Assembly (NCBI RefSeq): GCF_001696605.3
Contig: NZ_CP031716.1
Span: 124,001-188,000, forward strand
DNA from: Acinetobacter wuhouensis
Lineage (GTDB): Bacteria; Pseudomonadota; Gammaproteobacteria; Pseudomonadales; Moraxellaceae
Reading direction: 5' to 3'
DNA: 64,000 nt
The position numbers and the translations under genes were made by a program. Below the pieces are notes generated by a model, which did not search any database, was not told the origin of the DNA, and worked only from the letters and a program-made list of their open reading frames with translations. Positions 61,820 through 64,000 of the stretch are shown here, in pieces (the stretch's first letter is position 1; each line of letters opens with the position of its first letter).

Positions 61820-63661
61820 ATGAAATTCAAAATTTCTGCATTGTGTGTTGCAATGCTTACACTGGGGTTGGTTGGATGTAATGATGATAACAATGACACA
61901 GCGGTAATCACACCACCAGTGGTTGAAGAGGCTACACCTGAAAGTATCAGTCTAAGTCGCATTGGTCGTTATGAAACAGGCATATTTGCGGAAAGTGCAG
62001 CAGAAATTCCAGCTTTTGATGCATCGACAAAACGCATTTTTGTAGTCAATGCCAAAAAAGGTTTGGTCGATGTCTTGGATGCTACGAAACCTGAAGCGCC
62101 CGTACATATCGGTGAACTCTCAGCACGGGATCAACTTGCTGATTCTGAAGTAAATTCTGTTGCAGTGAAAAACGGTATTGTTGCTTTAGCGGTTCAAGCA
62201 AAAACCAAAACAGATAAAGGTATCGTGGCATTTTTTAGTGCCAAAGATTTGAAATTTATCAGCAAAGTAGAAGTTGGTGCATTGCCTGACATGCTCACGT
62301 TCAGCCCAGATGCAAAGACGGTTTTGGTTGCGAATGAGGCTGAACCCAATAATGACTATAGTGTCGATCCAGAAGGTTCAATCAGCATTATTAATGTATC
62401 AGACATCACCAAACCGACCGCAGTTGTTGCAGACTTTAAAGCGTGGAATGATAAAAAGGCAGCTTTGATTCAATCAGGTGTGCGAATTTTTGGACCAAAT
62501 GCGACAGTTGCTCAAGATTTAGAGCCTGAATACATTACTATTAGTGATGATGGTAAGACTGCATGGGTAAGCTTACAAGAAAATAATGCGATTGCTAAAA
62601 TTGATATTGGTGCAAAAAAAGTGACCGATATTTTTGCATTAGGCTATAAAGATCATGGCCTTGCAAATAATGCCTTGGATGTGAGTGATAAAGATAAGAA
62701 AATCAATATCCAAGCATGGCAAGGTGTGCAGGGCATGTATCAGCCTGATGCAATTTCACATTATCAAGCCAATGGTTCAACGTATTTAGTCACAGCCAAT
62801 GAAGGTGATTCACGTGAATGGTTGGCAGATGAAACTGCTTATTTTGCAGGAAATAGCAGTAAAGGCTATGTCGAAGCCATTCGCATGAAGCACTTATTTA
62901 ACGTCAAAGGTTTTAATAGCAAGGGTGATTATCCTGCACATTTACAACAAATTGCCATCGGTGCAAAAGGTGCGAAACTGGATCCAACTGTATTTGCATA
63001 TTGTGGTGCGACAGCAACCGATCCAGCATTATGCCGTGATGATGCGCAACTTGGACGTTTAAATATTGCATGGAATATGGGGTATGAAACCAATGCAGAT
63101 GGTTCTCCTAAATTGGATGCCAATGGTTTACTGACGTATAACAAGCTTTATGCCTATGGTGCACGATCATTTAGCATTTGGGATGCGCAAGGAAAATTGG
63201 TCTGGGACTCTGGCAGTGAACTAGAACGTAAAGTTGCTGAATTATTCCCAAATTATTTTAACAGCGACCATGAAGCACCAGCTTTGGATGATCGTAGTGA
63301 TAATAAAGGACCTGAGCCTGAGGGAATCACCATTGGTAAAATTGGCAAAAAAACCTTTGTATTTATTGGTTTAGAGCGTCAAAGTGGCATCATGGTTTAT
63401 GATATTAGCAACCCTCAAAAACCGACGTTTATTCAATATTTTAATGACCGTACTTTTAAGCAAGATCAGGTCTATACCGATGCCAAAGGGCAACCAATTT
63501 TGGATAAAGATGGGAAGCAGCGCTTAATCGAAAAGAGTGATTTGGGTCCAGAAGGCTTAACTTTTGTTGCTGCCAAAGATTCGCCAAATGCGAAGCCCTT
63601 GCTGATTGTCGGAAATGAAGTTAGTGGTACAACAGCAGTCTATCAAGTGAATATTAGATAA
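61820..63661 (+). CDS. Choice-of-anchor-I family lipoprotein
   Basis: The 613-residue protein has a lipoprotein signal (MKFKISALCVAMLTLGLVGC, lipobox LVGC, Cys20). The mature part is a beta-propeller-like protein with GPEPEGITIG, ANEGDSREWLAD, LEPEYITISDDGK, and the C-terminal IVGNEVSGTTAVYQV. This pattern is the choice-of-anchor-I family, found next to or fused with alkaline-phosphatase-type activity in other bacteria; biochemical role is not proven. The Pho-box-like repeat upstream suggests phosphate control (inference). A terminator follows at 63720. Confidence 0.85.
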   Translation: MKFKISALCVAMLTLGLVGCNDDNNDTAVITPPVVEEATPESISLSRIGRYETGIFAESAAEIPAFDASTKRIFVVNAKKGLVDVLDATKPEAPVHIGELSARDQLADSEVNSVAVKNGIVALAVQAKTKTDKGIVAFFSAKDLKFISKVEVGALPDMLTFSPDAKTVLVANEAEPNNDYSVDPEGSISIINVSDITKPTAVVADFKAWNDKKAALIQSGVRIFGPNATVAQDLEPEYITISDDGKTAWVSLQENNAIAKIDIGAKKVTDIFALGYKDHGLANNALDVSDKDKKINIQAWQGVQGMYQPDAISHYQANGSTYLVTANEGDSREWLADETAYFAGNSSKGYVEAIRMKHLFNVKGFNSKGDYPAHLQQIAIGAKGAKLDPTVFAYCGATATDPALCRDDAQLGRLNIAWNMGYETNADGSPKLDANGLLTYNKLYAYGARSFSIWDAQGKLVWDSGSELERKVAELFPNYFNSDHEAPALDDRSDNKGPEPEGITIGKIGKKTFVFIGLERQSGIMVYDISNPQKPTFIQYFNDRTFKQDQVYTDAKGQPILDKDGKQRLIEKSDLGPEGLTFVAAKDSPNAKPLLIVGNEVSGTTAVYQVNIR

Positions 63662-63719
63662 GTGGTTGAAGCAAAAAGATCTGTTTAAAGAATAATTTTT
63701 ATTCATTTATCAAATATTT

Positions 63720-63748
63720 AACAGGAGTCCAATGTGACTCCTGTTTTT
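63720..63748 (+). terminator. Intrinsic terminator after the choice-of-anchor-I gene
   Basis: AACAGGAGTC (63720-63729) and GACTCCTGTT (63736-63745), loop CAATGT, then a T-run. Confidence 0.93.
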
Positions 63749-63864
63749 AATTTTACAGGATATGAATAATTAAACATGTTTAAAATATGAAAAGTGGAAT
63801 AATATCGCACACTTTATCTAATGAAAGACGGCTTTTTTATGTGTCTAAATAGAGGTTTGGCATC

Positions 63865-64000
63865 ATGAGCATTGATGTTTTAATGATCATTGGCTTCTGT
63901 CTAGCTGCTTATTCTATTGTGGGTAATGATGTTCCACAGACTTTAGGAACTTTTATTTCTTCCAATGCACATCGCCCTTGGTGGATGCTTTGGCTGTACA
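63865..64000 (+). CDS. N-terminal part of a membrane protein, truncated by the window end
   Basis: ATG 63865 follows AGAGG and opens a frame of 45 codons to the window end. It begins MSIDVLMIIGFCLAAYSIVG (one hydrophobic helix), then NDVPQTLGTFISSN and a second aromatic segment (PWWMLWLY). The GND...LGT pattern resembles the first helix of PiT-type phosphate permeases, but this is a weak similarity judged by eye. Confidence 0.6.
   Translation, partial: MSIDVLMIIGFCLAAYSIVGNDVPQTLGTFISSNAHRPWWMLWLY

Overview
The window is a 64 kb stretch of a low-GC gammaproteobacterial chromosome. Gene content, protein lengths and gene order (yqiA-parE; murG-murC-ddl-ftsQ-ftsA-ftsZ-lpxC-dciA; aceE-aceF; a Tsx-like porin; DUF3861/DUF2798 proteins) point to Moraxellaceae, most likely an Acinetobacter species. 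This placement is recognition, not a search result. I see no insertion sequence, prophage, CRISPR array, tRNA or rRNA. It reads as ordinary core chromosome with small accessory genes between housekeeping blocks.

Layout. 1-5.4 kb: a RibD-C/DHFR-like protein, a secreted protein, DUF924, gshA, dsbB and an SH3-like secreted protein. 5.4-9.5 kb: an alpha/beta hydrolase divergent from yqiA-parE. 9.5-18.9 kb: small genes (GNAT, Tsx-like porin, HPF-like protein, ankyrin, outer-membrane barrel, GST, two GGDEF proteins, an HSL-type esterase, DUF2147, an ArsC/Spx-like protein). 19.1-23.6 kb: a candidate regulatory RNA, xthA divergent from pyrE, a membrane-anchored protein, SMI1/KNR4, DUF3565 and gshB. 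23.9-32.6 kb: the distal half of the division and cell wall cluster through lpxC, then dciA. 32.7-38.4 kb: an M23 peptidase and aceE-aceF. 38.5-46.5 kb: a manganese riboswitch with a Gdt1/UPF0016 exporter, an MBL protein, a YkgJ-type Cys protein, guaB, glmM, pdxH and recJ. 46.7-48.5 kb: a PadR/YqjI-like regulator, a Fur-like regulator without the usual metal ligands, DUF3861, DUF2798 and a second candidate regulatory RNA. 48.5-56 kb: GFA, carotenoid oxygenase/TetR, pirin, OsmC, GST, hydrolase, AraC/EamA. 56-64 kb: dinB, an UlaG-like MBL protein, GH25 lysozyme, an unknown membrane protein, an MFS pump, a choice-of-anchor-I lipoprotein, and a membrane protein cut by the window end.

Most interesting result. 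Two intergenic regions look like CsrA/RsmA-sequestering small RNAs of the CsrB/RsmX/Y/Z type. One is on the minus strand at about 19126-19275, with eight GGA motifs, three of them in hairpin loops including the terminator loop. The other is on the plus strand at about 48422-48541, with four GGA motifs, every one in a hairpin loop. Both end in an intrinsic terminator whose apical loop is AGGAU. The second has a near-consensus GacA-type dyad (TGTAAG-N6-CGTACA) about 65 bases upstream of its predicted start, and the first has a weaker relative at a similar distance. csrA, gacA and gacS are not in the window, so the regulatory link is inferred from RNA architecture alone.

Other regulatory structure worth attention: a yybP-ykoY (Mn2+) riboswitch before the Gdt1-family gene, with an unusual leader; a perfect CRP-type dyad and two other palindromes between the hydrolase and yqiA; paired ACTATATAGT palindromes in a divergent promoter region; a Pho-box-like direct repeat before the choice-of-anchor-I lipoprotein; and a shared sequence around the predicted -10 of gshA and gshB.
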